From NCBI RefSeq assembly GCF_014698305.1, contig NZ_JACJST010000011.1, positions 124,001 through 188,000 of the forward strand: DNA of 64,000 nt, read 5' to 3'. This DNA is from Anabaena lutea FACHB-196. GTDB lineage: Bacteria > Cyanobacteriota > Cyanobacteriia > Cyanobacteriales > Nostocaceae. The notes beneath the pieces were generated by a model that was given only the letters and a program-made list of their open reading frames with translations, was not told where the DNA came from and made no database searches. Shown piece by piece: positions 44,535 through 56,725 of this stretch (position 1 is the first letter of the stretch; the number at the start of each line of letters is the position of its first letter). The position numbers were made by a program, and so were the translations under genes.

Positions 44535-44700
44535 TTGGGACTGGGGACTGGGGACTGGGGACTGGGAAGAGGTGATAGATAATTCTCTCTCCTGACTCCT
44601 GAGTCCTGAACCGATAGCGCAGCGTGGCGTAAGCCATAGGTCTGCGAAGCGTCTCCTGACTCCTCATCCAAAATCTAAAATCTAAAATTTAAAATTATTT
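44535..44700. repeat. GGGGACT and CTCCTGA heptamers with a small palindrome
   Basis: Four GGGGACT units lie at about 44538-44568, followed by CTCCTGA-type units and a GCGCAGCGTGGCGTAAGCC palindromic element. It fills the spacer before panB. Confidence 0.75.
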
Positions 44701-45471
44701 ATGGCAGTTACTACCCAGCAATTAATTCAATGGAAACAGCAGGGACGTTCGATTGTCGCGTTGACTGCCTGGGATTATGCGATCGCTCAACTCCTCGACG
44801 CAACTGGTGTAGACTTAATCCTCGTAGGTGATTCTTTGGCAGTTGTGCTTGGTTATGAAACTACTCTGCCAGTTACTTTAGAAGAAATGATTCACCATGC
44901 TAAAGCTGTCCGTCGTGGTGTGAAAAATGCTTTAGTCGTTGTGGATTTGCCATTTTTGACCTATCAGGAAAGTATTCAACAAGCAATGCAATCAGCCGGA
45001 CGGGTGCTAAAAGAAACTGGAGCGCAGGCTGTAAAATTAGAAGGTGGTTATCCCGCAATGGTCGAGACTATCGAGCGGTTGGTACAAGCTGGTATTCCCG
45101 TGATGGGTCATGTAGGTTTGACACCCCAATCAATACATCAACTCGGTTTGCGACAACAAGGAAAAATCCCGGAAGCAGGGGAGAGAATTTTAAATCAAGC
45201 GATCGCTCTCGAACAAGCTGGTGTATTTTCAATAGTATTAGAACATATCCCCGCCCATCTAGCATTACAAATCACTCAAAAACTCCGTATTCCCACTATT
45301 GGCATTGGTGCAGGTTCAGATTGTGATGGTCAAGTTTTGGTGACTGCTGATATTTTAGGACTTTCAGAAAAGCAGCCACCATTTGCCAAAGTTTATACAA
45401 ATCTACGAGAAACAATTACCAAAGCTGTCCAGAACTATTCGGTGGAAGTGCGCGATCGGCAATTTCCATAA
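44701..45471 (+). CDS. panB: 3-methyl-2-oxobutanoate hydroxymethyltransferase
   Basis: 256 residues. It makes ketopantoate for pantothenate and coenzyme A. The N-terminal [20 protein letters not shown], the Mg-binding [19 protein letters not shown], the substrate EGG motif (AVKLEGG) and [16 protein letters not shown]-like [13 protein letters not shown] are present. The ending [20 protein letters not shown] is conserved. It lies after a heptamer-rich spacer and is monocistronic. Confidence 0.96.
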   Translation: MAVTTQQLIQWKQQGRSIVALTAWDYAIAQLLDATGVDLILVGDSLAVVLGYETTLPVTLEEMIHHAKAVRRGVKNALVVVDLPFLTYQESIQQAMQSAGRVLKETGAQAVKLEGGYPAMVETIERLVQAGIPVMGHVGLTPQSIHQLGLRQQGKIPEAGERILNQAIALEQAGVFSIVLEHIPAHLALQITQKLRIPTIGIGAGSDCDGQVLVTADILGLSEKQPPFAKVYTNLRETITKAVQNYSVEVRDRQFP

Positions 45472-45476
45472 TAAGG

Positions 45477-45500
45477 AGGCAGGAGGCAGGAGGCAGGGGG
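45477..45500. repeat. AGGAGGC heptamer array
   Basis: Three contiguous AGGAGGC units directly after the panB stop. Confidence 0.8.
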
Positions 45501-45503
45501 TAG

Positions 45504-45723
45504 CTCACAAGGGTAGGTATTTTACATTGTCGTGAGGGCTAGACTTGGTGGACAAGGAAGGACAGTGGACAAGGGAGGAAAACCGTACAAAATCATATTC
45601 TCTTGGTAACAAGAACAGTCCGTCAAAAGACCATTGTGCGTATAAAATCTTCCTTGTCTACCTTCCCTCCTTGTCTTCCAAGTCCTGCCTTCACAGATAA
45701 TATTAAAAACCTACCCTTGTGAG
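45504..45723. mobile_element. MITE-like element with CTCACAAGGGTAGGT inverted ends
   Basis: 15 perfect and about 20 near-perfect inverted end bases (CTCACAAGGGTAGGT at 45504-45518 and its complement at 45709-45723) enclose about 185 non-coding bases. Inner GGACAAGG/CCTTGTC sequences also pair. Size and ends suggest a non-autonomous IS derivative; no transposase is present. Confidence 0.7.
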
Positions 45724-45772
45724 GTCTTCCCCTCTCCCCATCTCCGTGTCTCCCCATCTCCGTGTCCCCACG

Positions 45773-46450
45773 TCACCTTAAACCTTCTGGATCTATTCCT
45801 AACTCACGCAATTTATCCTCCAGCTTGATGACGTGGTTTTGTACTTCGTGAATCTGTTCTTGGGGTGTCAGATAACGTCTTCCTGCTTCGTCATACCAAT
45901 ACAACCATTCCCTAGTTATCCCGCCATAATTGCCTCGTTCGCAACCAATTCCTAAGCCGATTTCTGGTAGCCAAACAGGACTGCTTTCCTGTAATTCATA
46001 CCTACCATTGACCAACTTATGCACTTCCAACCTGCGTTGGCGACGACGACGGGAAGAATAAATCACATAGTACAGCACTCCTAAAGCGGCATATTCATCC
46101 AATTTAATGCTATATTCCTTACGGTAATTTGGGGAAACTACTTCTAGCACTAAAATGGGTACAACGTTTTCATCCCACAACACATAACTAGGGCGCAGTT
46201 CCTCATCGTAACAGCGTTCTACCCCCAAACTAAGAAACCCATCTGGTACAATCGGCAGTTCATCTGGGTGATAATAAATACCCATATTCACTCCGAAAAA
46301 CCAGTCCATGCGTTCTGCCCAAAGTGTCAGCAGTATGGCTTTTAGCAATCCTGGAATTAATTCTTGTAGTTCGTTATCCACAGGTGTTTCATCAGAGTCG
46401 GGTAATTCTTCAGCAGAGGGTAAGTACCTTGGTAGGTTGAAATTTAACAT
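45773..46450 (-). CDS. Uma2-family (DUF820) nuclease-like protein
   Basis: About 225 residues from ATG 46450 (MLNFNLPRYLPSAEELPDSD). PD-(D/E)XK-like core: FFGVNMGIYYHPDELPIVPDGFLSLG-type strand pair (PDGFLS), VPILVLEVVSPNYRKEYSIKL with the ExVSP motif, and YAALGVLYYVIYSS. The C-terminus is a short coiled coil (EVQNHVIKLEDKLRELG). Uma2 proteins are abundant in cyanobacteria; DNA cleavage is presumed from fold. A GTG 18 bases upstream is an alternative start. Confidence 0.88.
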   Translation of the reverse strand: MLNFNLPRYLPSAEELPDSDETPVDNELQELIPGLLKAILLTLWAERMDWFFGVNMGIYYHPDELPIVPDGFLSLGVERCYDEELRPSYVLWDENVVPILVLEVVSPNYRKEYSIKLDEYAALGVLYYVIYSSRRRRQRRLEVHKLVNGRYELQESSPVWLPEIGLGIGCERGNYGGITREWLYWYDEAGRRYLTPQEQIHEVQNHVIKLEDKLRELGIDPEGLR

Positions 46451-46777
46451 AACTACTTTCCCCAACACTCACAACAATTATAGAATTGTATGTCTGTTTA
46501 AGCGATACTTAAAACCAACCAAAACAATATTGACAGTCCGCTGCTGACTCGATAAAAGCTCTGATACTATCAAGATGAGATCTGATTGAAGAAGAGACAG
46601 GGGGATTCCGGGTGGGGGACTCAGACCCTTGCAAGCTACCCGTTTCCTTGTAAGAGCATTTTTTCGATAAAAGCTAATTTGATCTAGACACGCATAATTT
46701 TTTGCAGAATTGTCACAGATAAAGACTAAACTTAAAAGTCTTGTGCAGCTAAACCTGTAAATTTAAATGAAGTAATC
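46451..46777. promoter_or_regulatory. Upstream region of serA
   Basis: About 327 bases between the divergent Uma2 and serA genes. It contains a G-rich segment (46596-46622) and no gene. A long serA leader is possible. Confidence 0.4.
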
Positions 46778-48358
46778 ATGTCCAAGGTTCTTGTCTCCGA
46801 TCCTATTGACCAGGCTGGTATTGACATTCTTTCCCAAGTTGCTACGGTTGATGTCAAGACAGGTCTTAAACCAGCAGAATTGATAGAAATTATTGGTGAG
46901 TATGACGCGCTGATGATCCGTTCTGGAACCCGCGTCACTCAAGAAATTATTGAAGCTGGCACACAATTAAAAATTATTGGCCGTGCTGGTGTGGGTGTAG
47001 ATAATGTCGATGTTCCTGCTGCTACCCGCAAAGGTATTGTAGTTGTTAACTCTCCTGAAGGAAATACCATTGCTGCTGCTGAACACGCCCTGGCGATGAT
47101 GTTATCTTTATCCCGTCATATTCCAGATGCAAATGCTTCAGTCAAACGCGGTGAGTGGGATCGTAAAACTTTTGTAGGTGCAGAAGTATACAAAAAAACT
47201 CTCGGCGTTGTCGGCTTAGGTAAAATTGGCTCTCATGTTGCGTCTGTAGCTAGAGCTATGGGAATGAAACTGTTAGCTTATGATCCCTTTATTTCTACAG
47301 AACGGGCTGAACAACTGGGCTGTCAGTTGGTGGATTTAGATTTGCTGTTTCAGCAAGCGGACTATATCACACTACACATCCCCAAAACCCCAGAAACTAC
47401 CCATTTAATCAACGCTGCAACTTTGGCGAAGATGAAACCGACTGCGAGAATTATCAACTGCGCTCGTGGTGGCATCATTGATGAAGCAGCTTTGGCAGCA
47501 GCAATTAAAGAAGGTAAAATTGGTGGTGCAGCTTTAGATGTGTTCGAGTCCGAACCTCTAGGGGAATCAGAATTGCGATCGCTCGGAAAAGACCTGATCC
47601 TCACTCCCCACTTAGGCGCATCCACCAGCGAAGCCCAAGTAAACGTAGCCATAGACGTAGCTGAACAAATTCGGGATGTGCTTCTAGGACTACCAGCCCG
47701 TTCGGCAGTCAACATTCCCGGACTCAGCCCCGATATTCTAGAAGAACTCAAGCCCTATATGCAGTTGGCTGAAACCTTGGGTAACTTGGTAGGACAACTA
47801 GCCGGTGGACGGGTGGAAACACTTAATGTTACCTTGCAAGGAGAACTGGCAACAAATAAGAGTCAGCCTTTGGTGGTAGCAGCCCTAAAAGGACTACTTT
47901 ATCAAGCCCTACGGGAACGGGTAAACTATGTCAATGCCAGCATAGAAGCCAAAGAACGTGGCATTCGAGTCATTGAAACCCGTGATGCCTCGGTGCGAGA
48001 CTATGCTGGCTCGCTACATCTGGAAGCTACAGGGACTTTAGGTACTCATTCAGTCACTGGTGCTTTGTTAGGTGATAAAGAAATCCACCTGACTGACGTT
48101 GACGGTTTCCCCATTAACGTCCCACCTACTAAATATATGCTGTTTACCCTACACCGCGATATGCCAGGAATTATCGGGAAACTCGGTTCCCTGCTTGGCA
48201 GCTTTAATGTCAATATTGCCAGTATGCAGGTAGGGCGAAAAATTGTCCGTGGTGATGCTGTAATGGCTTTGAGTATTGATGATCCCTTACCCGATGGTAT
48301 TTTGGATGAAATTACGAAAGTACCTGGGATTCGAGATGCGTATACAGTAACTTTATAA
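46778..48358 (+). CDS. serA: D-3-phosphoglycerate dehydrogenase
   Basis: 526 residues. First step of phosphoserine biosynthesis. The NAD-binding VVGLGKIGSHVASVARAMGM motif, the catalytic segments RSGTRVTQEIIEAG and NCARGGIIDEAAL, and the His-containing ILTPHLGASTSEAQ are all present. An intervening domain and a C-terminal ACT domain (FTLHRDMPGIIGKLGSLLG) allow serine feedback control. Complete; the 3' spacer is a GTGCTGA heptamer array. Confidence 0.97.
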   Translation: MSKVLVSDPIDQAGIDILSQVATVDVKTGLKPAELIEIIGEYDALMIRSGTRVTQEIIEAGTQLKIIGRAGVGVDNVDVPAATRKGIVVVNSPEGNTIAAAEHALAMMLSLSRHIPDANASVKRGEWDRKTFVGAEVYKKTLGVVGLGKIGSHVASVARAMGMKLLAYDPFISTERAEQLGCQLVDLDLLFQQADYITLHIPKTPETTHLINAATLAKMKPTARIINCARGGIIDEAALAAAIKEGKIGGAALDVFESEPLGESELRSLGKDLILTPHLGASTSEAQVNVAIDVAEQIRDVLLGLPARSAVNIPGLSPDILEELKPYMQLAETLGNLVGQLAGGRVETLNVTLQGELATNKSQPLVVAALKGLLYQALRERVNYVNASIEAKERGIRVIETRDASVRDYAGSLHLEATGTLGTHSVTGALLGDKEIHLTDVDGFPINVPPTKYMLFTLHRDMPGIIGKLGSLLGSFNVNIASMQVGRKIVRGDAVMALSIDDPLPDGILDEITKVPGIRDAYTVTL

Positions 48359-48530
48359 GTGCTGAGTGCTGAGTAACGAGTGCTGAGTGAAGACAAAAGT
48401 TAAGAGCAAGAGTATCAGTACTTAACTGAATCACTCTTAACTCATAACTCATAATTCATCACTCTCTCAAACTCACAACTCAGCACTGGCTAAACGCCTC
48501 GCTCCCGCTAACAGGACTCAGCACTAAAAT
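48359..48530. repeat. GTGCTGA and AACTCAT heptamer arrays between serA and prmA
   Basis: Several GTGCTGA or GAGTGCTGAGT units occur near 48359-48390, and ACTCATA/ACTCAGC units near 48430-48495. The two types are partly complementary (GTGCTGAGT with ACTCAGCAC at 48515), allowing long-range pairing. Confidence 0.75.
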
Positions 48531-49451
48531 ATGGCAAACACCTGGTGGGAATTAAAAATTTTATGTGATCCAGACCTAGAAGATTCTATCTTTTGGCGAC
48601 TGGAAATTTTTGGTTGTCGTGGTACAGCCAGTGAAAGCAAAGGCAATTCCTCACTAGTCAAGGCTTATTTGCCACACTTTCAAGCACAGCTACTGGATTT
48701 GTCGGCACTGTCACTATGGTTGCGCCAAGATGCTTTATGCATAGGATTAGCATCTCCGCTGCTGCACTGGAATTTGATTGATGAGGAAGATTGGGCTAGT
48801 AGCTGGAAACAATATTGGCAACCGCAGGAAATCGGCGATCGCTTCCTGATTAACCCCGCATGGCTACCACTACCTGAATCATTAGAACGGTTGGTAATTC
48901 GTCTTGACCCAGGTGTGGCATTTGGTACAGGAAATCATGCCACAACCCAGTTATGTTTAGAATCTCTAGAAATGCGTCTTAGTGAAGTTCCTGAAGCTTT
49001 TCTTGCTAAGGTTGACCAAAAAGAACCCCTAATAATTGCGGATATTGGTTGTGGTTCCGGTATTCTTTCTATTGGTGCAGTACTACTGGGAGTAGAAAAA
49101 GCTTATGCAGTCGATAATGATCCTTTAGCAGTACAATCAACCTTGAGCAATCGCGCCCTCAATGATATTCATCCAGAATCCTTGATCCCAGCCCTGGGGA
49201 GTGTAGACATTTTGACAAAACTGATTAGTCAACCAGTCGATGGTATTGTCTGCAATATTTTAGCTGATGTGATTATTGAGTTACTTCCCGAAATGAAAGC
49301 TATCACTAAAGCCACTACTTGGGGTATTTTCAGTGGGATTTTACTAGAGCAATCTAAAGCCGTCGCCGATGCCCTAGAGCAAAATGGCTGGGTTGTTGCT
49401 ACTCTGTGGAAAAGAAAAGAGTGGTGTTGCTTGAATGCAAGACGTTCATGA
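48531..49451 (+). CDS. prmA: Ribosomal protein L11 methyltransferase
   Basis: 306 residues. SAM-dependent trimethylation of ribosomal protein L11. An N-terminal L11-recognition domain ([18 protein letters not shown]) is followed by [22 protein letters not shown] motif [19 protein letters not shown], and the [14 protein letters not shown] motif. Standard length. A hairpin separates it from the convergent trxA. Confidence 0.95.
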   Translation: MANTWWELKILCDPDLEDSIFWRLEIFGCRGTASESKGNSSLVKAYLPHFQAQLLDLSALSLWLRQDALCIGLASPLLHWNLIDEEDWASSWKQYWQPQEIGDRFLINPAWLPLPESLERLVIRLDPGVAFGTGNHATTQLCLESLEMRLSEVPEAFLAKVDQKEPLIIADIGCGSGILSIGAVLLGVEKAYAVDNDPLAVQSTLSNRALNDIHPESLIPALGSVDILTKLISQPVDGIVCNILADVIIELLPEMKAITKATTWGIFSGILLEQSKAVADALEQNGWVVATLWKRKEWCCLNARRS

Positions 49452-49453
49452 AC

Positions 49454-49495
49454 CAGTTATCAGTCAACAGTAAACATACTGCCAACTGATAACTG
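49454..49495. terminator. Stem-loop between convergent prmA and trxA
   Basis: CAGTTATCAGT (49454-49464) and ACTGATAACTG (49485-49495) are perfect 11-base arms with a 20-base loop. Probable bidirectional terminator. Confidence 0.6.
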
Positions 49496-49503
49496 AATAT
49501 TTG

Positions 49504-49821
49504 TTAAATCAAGGATTGAAGATGTTGGACTAACTGTGGTGCTTGCATTACACCTTCAATCCTATCCACTGGCTGACCTTTCTTAAAAAGTACCAGAGTT
49601 GGTAAGGCTAATATATTATATTGACTTGCCAATTCTGTATACTTTTCAGTGTCAATCTTAATAATCCGTAAACGGTCTTTTAGTTGAGCATTGACTTGTT
49701 CTAATATTGGTGCCATTAGTTTACAGGGGCCACACCAGTCAGCATAAAAATCAACCAAGACAGGTACATCAGAACCAGATAGCATTTCTTCAAAGCTGTT
49801 AAATTGCTTTTTAGTTGTCAT
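49504..49821 (-). CDS. trxA: Thioredoxin
   Basis: 105 residues from ATG 49821 (MTTKKQFNSFEEMLSGSDVP). The redox site is FYADWCGPCKLMAPIL, with the cis-Pro in ALPTLVLFKKG. A TTG four codons upstream is not needed. Reduces disulfides of metabolic enzymes, with photosynthetic regulation likely. Resembles cyanobacterial m- or y-type proteins; the exact class is not assigned. Confidence 0.94.
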   Translation of the reverse strand: MTTKKQFNSFEEMLSGSDVPVLVDFYADWCGPCKLMAPILEQVNAQLKDRLRIIKIDTEKYTELASQYNILALPTLVLFKKGQPVDRIEGVMQAPQLVQHLQSLI

Positions 49822-49960
49822 GACACGCGCCAATTTTTAATTGTTTGTTTTAATGGTAATTCTTACAATATGGAATCGGTGTAATTTAATGGTTTTTTAG
49901 GAAAATTGTTAATTTAGGCAATATTCGCTAATTTACCCCAGATTATATTAAATAACCCAA

Positions 49961-50040
49961 AACTTAATTAAAACTACAAATGAATCACCGCGTCACTGCG
50001 TCTGTCCATTTGTATCAACCTTAAAGTAAAACGGTATCAG
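49961..50040 (+). repeat. Dispersed element, second copy of the 3036-3133 family
   Basis: Same order as copy 1: AACTTAATTAAAACTACAAA then TGAATCACCGC, and an end of TATCAACCTTAAAGTAAAAC then GGTATCA. The centre differs (GTCACTGCGTCTGTCCA). It lies 60 bases before fabG. Confidence 0.65.
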
Positions 50041-50100
50041 ATGTTCCCCAAATCACCATAAGATAATTAGCGCGGTATTTGAAAGATTGAGGAACATTGA

Positions 50101-50844
<744 letters not shown>

Positions 50845-50985
50845 TACTGTTTCACTTTAAAGTTCATACAAATGGGGGGACGCGAGGACGCAGGGACGCG
50901 GAGAAGGGGGGACACGGGGACGCAGGGTCGAGGAGAAGGAGAGATTCATTTGTATTTGTAGCTTTAATTAAGTGAATTGATATTA
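50845..50985 (-). repeat. Dispersed element, third copy, inverted and enlarged
   Basis: Inverted relative to copies at 3036 and 49961. It begins TACTGTTTCACTTTAAAGTT (start about 50846) and ends TTTAATTAAGTGAATTGATA. The centre contains GACGCGGAGAAGG-type 7/8-mer repeats, making it longer. It starts on the base after the fabG stop. Confidence 0.65.
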
Positions 50986-50987
50986 AT

Positions 50988-51035
50988 CGGCTTTCATATT
51001 TTCGCTTTTAGAAAGAGAATGAAAGCCGTTTTTTT
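50988..51035 (+). terminator. Rho-independent terminator of fabG
   Basis: CGGCTTTCAT (50988-50997) pairs with ATGAAAGCCG (51019-51028) and is followed by TTTTTTT (51029-51035). A textbook terminator, placed beyond the inserted repeat. Confidence 0.85.
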
Positions 51036-51109
51036 GTGATCAGGTAAAAGGGCTAATTTAGTTTTTATTAATTATTTATTATTTAGTTAATGTGATTTTT
51101 GAATAAAAT

Positions 51110-51202
51110 TAGGACTTACGCAAGATGTGACTGAAAACTTATTCCTGTGTAGCGCTAATTCATGGATTACCGCTACGTTGCTTCTGTTTTGCGTAAGTCC
51201 TA
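51110..51202. mobile_element. 93-bp MITE-like element with TAGGACTTACGCAA ends
   Basis: 14-bp perfect inverted ends TAGGACTTACGCAA, TA at both borders, 65 bases inside, no coding capacity. A solo end-like TTGCGTAAGTCCT occurs at 30250-30262, and the ends of the 193-bp family are similar. Confidence 0.85.
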
Positions 51203-51302
51203 AAAATGTCAAATATCATTTTTACAGGTTGCTGTCAAATTATTTTGCTCAAATTGATAAATCATGTAAAATCAAAATTATAAGAACAAAAATCGTAAAT
51301 TT

Positions 51303-51599
51303 ATGTCAGATTTAAGAGCAGAATTACAAAAAAACCTTGATGAAGCAGAATGGGATTGGCTAATTCCCCATGTGCAGAGGGATGCGGTGATTGTGGTGAC
51401 AGATGGATTAGACTTATTAGATGTGGGCATTGCGATCGCAGGTGATGATATTCCTTCTGTGCAACAATGGATAAGTGAGCAATTGATTGCCAAACCTTCA
51501 GTAGATCAAGTGGGAGAGTGGAATCTTAACCGCACTAAACGATTTAATGCTCTCATCATCGAACCTTATGTTTTGGTGCAAGAAATAGCAGCTTTATGA
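51303..51599 (+). CDS. DUF2288 family protein
   Basis: 98 residues. MSDLRAELQKNLDEAEWDWLIPHVQRDAVIVV-type start (the WDWLIPHVQRDAVI motif), LDLLDVGIAIAGDDIPSVQQ and ALIIEPYVLVQE. These match DUF2288, a small widespread family of unknown function. Its stop overlaps the next start by four bases (ATGA), indicating an operon. Confidence 0.9.
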   Translation: MSDLRAELQKNLDEAEWDWLIPHVQRDAVIVVTDGLDLLDVGIAIAGDDIPSVQQWISEQLIAKPSVDQVGEWNLNRTKRFNALIIEPYVLVQEIAAL

Positions 51600-52525
51600 C
51601 ACGACAACCTCACGATCAACTGGCTAAAGAATACCTAGAGGAATTATTAGCACCTCTAGGAGAAGTCAAAACCAGCAAAGATGTCAAAAGCGAAGTTCAG
51701 GAAATAGATGTTTGGTTTGTGCCGACAACATCATCTGCAAATTCGGAATTAGGATTATTAGGAAAAATGGCGGTTAAAAGCTGTCTATTTGAACCCTACC
51801 GTAATGCTCCCAATGAAGTAGAAATTAGGAGTTGTTTGTTAAAATTGTATAGTGTGCAGGGTGAATTATTACGACAAGCGAAAAGAGAAAAACGTTCTAT
51901 TTCTGAAGAAGAATTACCTTGTTTATGGATTTTAACACCAACTTGTTCTGAAAAAATCCTCGACGGCTTTGGTGCGAAACCAAAACAGGACTGGGAAAAA
52001 GGAGTTTATTTTCTGTCAGGATTATTGAAAGCGGCCATTGTTGCTATCAATCAGTTACCGATTGCAGAGGATACACTATGGTTAAGGGTACTAGGAAAAG
52101 GCAAAACCCAAACCCAAGCGATAAACGAAGTAGTTCAACTCTCAGAAGAGGATAACAAATGGAAGTATCTACTGGAAATTTTCGCATCTTGGCGTAAAAA
52201 TTTAGAATTGAATAGTAATGTCAGTGATGAAGAAAAGGAGTTAATCATGAGTTTATCACCAGCATATCTGAAACAACGGGAAGAATGGAAACAAGAAGGT
52301 AAAGAAGAAGGAAGACAAGAAGGAAGACAGGAAGGAAGACAAGAAGGACAAAAAGACGGACAGCGTTTGATGATAGAGAGTTTACTGACAGTGCGTTTTG
52401 GTAATTTAGATGAGGAGTTATCTGCTATTGTCAGTCGGTTGATGGAACTTTCTTTGATAGAAAGAACGCAGTTATTACTTCATCTTTCCCGTGAGGAATT
52501 ATTAGCTAGATTTAAAGTTGATTAG
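51596..52525 (+). CDS. Rpn-type protein with DUF4351 C-terminus
   Basis: 309 residues. An N-terminal PD-(D/E)XK-like region (QEIDVWFVPTTSS, then CLFEPYRNAPNEVEIRSCLL) lacks an obvious Rpn Glu-x-Gln, so activity is doubtful. Residues about 235-265 form a charged coiled stretch of repeated EGRQ units (KEEGRQEGRQEGRQEGQ). The C-terminal DUF4351 domain (LLTVRFGNLDEELSAIVSRL) follows. Coupled to the DUF2288 gene. Such proteins are multicopy in filamentous cyanobacteria. Confidence 0.82.
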   Translation: MTRQPHDQLAKEYLEELLAPLGEVKTSKDVKSEVQEIDVWFVPTTSSANSELGLLGKMAVKSCLFEPYRNAPNEVEIRSCLLKLYSVQGELLRQAKREKRSISEEELPCLWILTPTCSEKILDGFGAKPKQDWEKGVYFLSGLLKAAIVAINQLPIAEDTLWLRVLGKGKTQTQAINEVVQLSEEDNKWKYLLEIFASWRKNLELNSNVSDEEKELIMSLSPAYLKQREEWKQEGKEEGRQEGRQEGRQEGQKDGQRLMIESLLTVRFGNLDEELSAIVSRLMELSLIERTQLLLHLSREELLARFKVD

Positions 52526-52544
52526 ATATCTCGGAAAAAATTTT

Positions 52545-52568
52545 AGAGACGTTTCATGAAACGTCTCT
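52545..52568. terminator. AGAGACGTTTC palindrome, copy 3, between convergent genes
   Basis: AGAGACGTTTCA pairs with TGAAACGTCTCT with no loop in DNA (24-bp perfect palindrome). It lies 20 bases after one stop and 10 before the convergent stop. Probable bidirectional terminator. Confidence 0.65.
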
Positions 52569-52577
52569 ACATTGCGT

Positions 52578-53281
52578 TTAAATCAAATTTTTCATCCTGG
52601 GATTATTCAAAAACTCCTGGCTATCTTTTATCAACTTTTCACCCCAACCATTTTCTTTAAAAAACTCAATCTTCCCATAACGTTTATCTAATTTTAAAGC
52701 CGTTTCTCCCGATTTCAAACCTGCTTCTTTATCGCCTTTAGCATACAAAGCTACACCTAAAGCTAAATGTGCTTCTGCAAAATTGCTATTTATTTTTACC
52801 GCATTTCGCCAATGATTAATTGCTGTTTCTGCTTCTCCCATTTCATAGCGAACTATTCCTAAATTGGTGTATGCTTCAGGATATTCAGGTTTGAATTCTG
52901 ATTGCAAATTTTAATTGCTGCTAAATCTAGACTATTTTTAGCAAAGCCAATGATATCAGCTGGCAACCTTCTCCCATCAGCTAGAACTACAGTAACGGTG
53001 CTAGAAGCATCTTCTAAAACGTGAGCATTGGTAAGAATTAACCCATCTCGACTAACAATAAAACCACTGCCGCTTGATTTGCCTGTGTTGATATATACAA
53101 CACTGGGACTTGCTGCCTGATTCACCCGAATTCGCGTTTGTTCCTCTGAATTTTGAGCTATGACAAGGTTTGAATCCTGATTTTGTTGGGGGAGTGTGAA
53201 GCCAATTGGTGATGCTAGAGCCTGGATGGATAAGACAGCAAGCCCTGTGACAGTTGCTGTCAAATATGTTTTTGTGTTCAT
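52578..53281 (-). pseudogene. Degraded trypsin-like protease fused to TPR remnant
   Basis: The 5' part (53281 down to about 52912) has a signal peptide and a HtrA/trypsin-type start: VYINTGKSSGSGFIVSRDGL, His in ILTNAHVLEDASS and Asp in NSLDLAAIKI. The frame then breaks. The 3' part (52907 down to 52578) continues in another frame with TPR repeats (PEAYTNLGIVRYEMGEAETA, AHLALGVALYAKGDKEAG). The catalytic Ser region is missing, so an internal deletion with frame loss joined the two ends of a protease-TPR gene. Confidence 0.75.
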
Positions 53282-53814
53282 TTGCGAACTTGGGGTGGAA
53301 TAAGGTAGCTATTGGCACTTTATTCACAAGATTATGCACTATAAATAAAAATACCCAGCCATTGTTACCGTTTTTGTAACAGCCGCACCCAACAAAGCTC
53401 TGCGTAGCGTCCAATAAAAATTAATGATCCTCCCTTACCAAATAAGATATTAGGACTTACGCACTGTACAAATCAATCATGATATGCGTTTACCAAAATA
53501 CTTTATTTCAGGCTGAAACTAATTCTATTTTTACCGATAAATTAACCGTGGGGTAGGGGTTTAGCAGTGCTAAACTCCTACGATCAATGTGGTTTTCACG
53601 GACACACATATTTGATATTTTTTGTCAATGCGTAACTCCTATATATTTATCTTCCTTCGCTTCCTTTGCGGTTCATTTAATCTGTTTTGTAAATATTGAG
53701 TTGAGTGCGTGAGTACTATTTGCTTCACTGAACATCAGAAAAATTTCTTTCTTGAAGATTTCGCTTTCTGGGGGCTAGAATTGTTACCATAATTTCAGAT
53801 TAGACGTTGAAACC
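53282..53814. other. 533-base spacer holding a MITE copy
   Basis: Contains the 191-bp element at 53451-53641 and the upstream region of mutS2. No gene. Confidence 0.6.
53451..53641. mobile_element. MITE-like element, copy 2 (191 bp, inverted relative to copy 1)
   Basis: TAGGACTTACGCACTGTACA at one end and TGTCAATGCGTAACTCCTA at the other, TA at both borders. The body matches the reverse complement of 11747-11939 almost throughout, including GGGGTAGGGGTTTAGC. Confidence 0.82.
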
Positions 53815-56337
<2,523 letters not shown>

Positions 56338-56725
56338 GGGAATAGGCAGGGAGACGCGGGGATGGGGAGATGGGGTGATGGGGTGATGGGGTGACGCGGT
56401 GACGCGGGGAGATGGGGAAATGGGGTGACGCAGTGACGCGGGGAAAAAGAAGAATTATGTATTCCCTGACTAATGACCAATGACCAATGACCAATGACCA
56501 ATGACCAATGACCAATGACCAATCACCAATCACCAATCACCAATCACCAATGACCAATCCTCATTAACTTCTCATATTGAGAAAAGAAATTTTCATTTAG
56601 AGTAAAACAAAGAAAACTGCTGTTTACCAAACTGATTCAAAGCTAACTATGGGAAACCAACTTTTATGCTGAAGGGTCTGTTTCCAAAAGGGTAACAGCA
56701 ACAGCCTCTATTCGCCTGATCACCT
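56338..56725. repeat. GGGGTGAC-type and TGACCAA/TCACCAA heptamer arrays
   Basis: Immediately after mutS2: GATGGGGTGATGGGGTG-like units (56355-56440), then about seven TGACCAA units and four TCACCAA units (56468-56560). The rest to 56725 has no gene. Confidence 0.85.

Noticed and set aside
46596-46660. G-rich segment before serA as a tRNA or riboswitch
   Set aside because: No T-arm consensus or cloverleaf can be drawn, and no known riboswitch core was seen.
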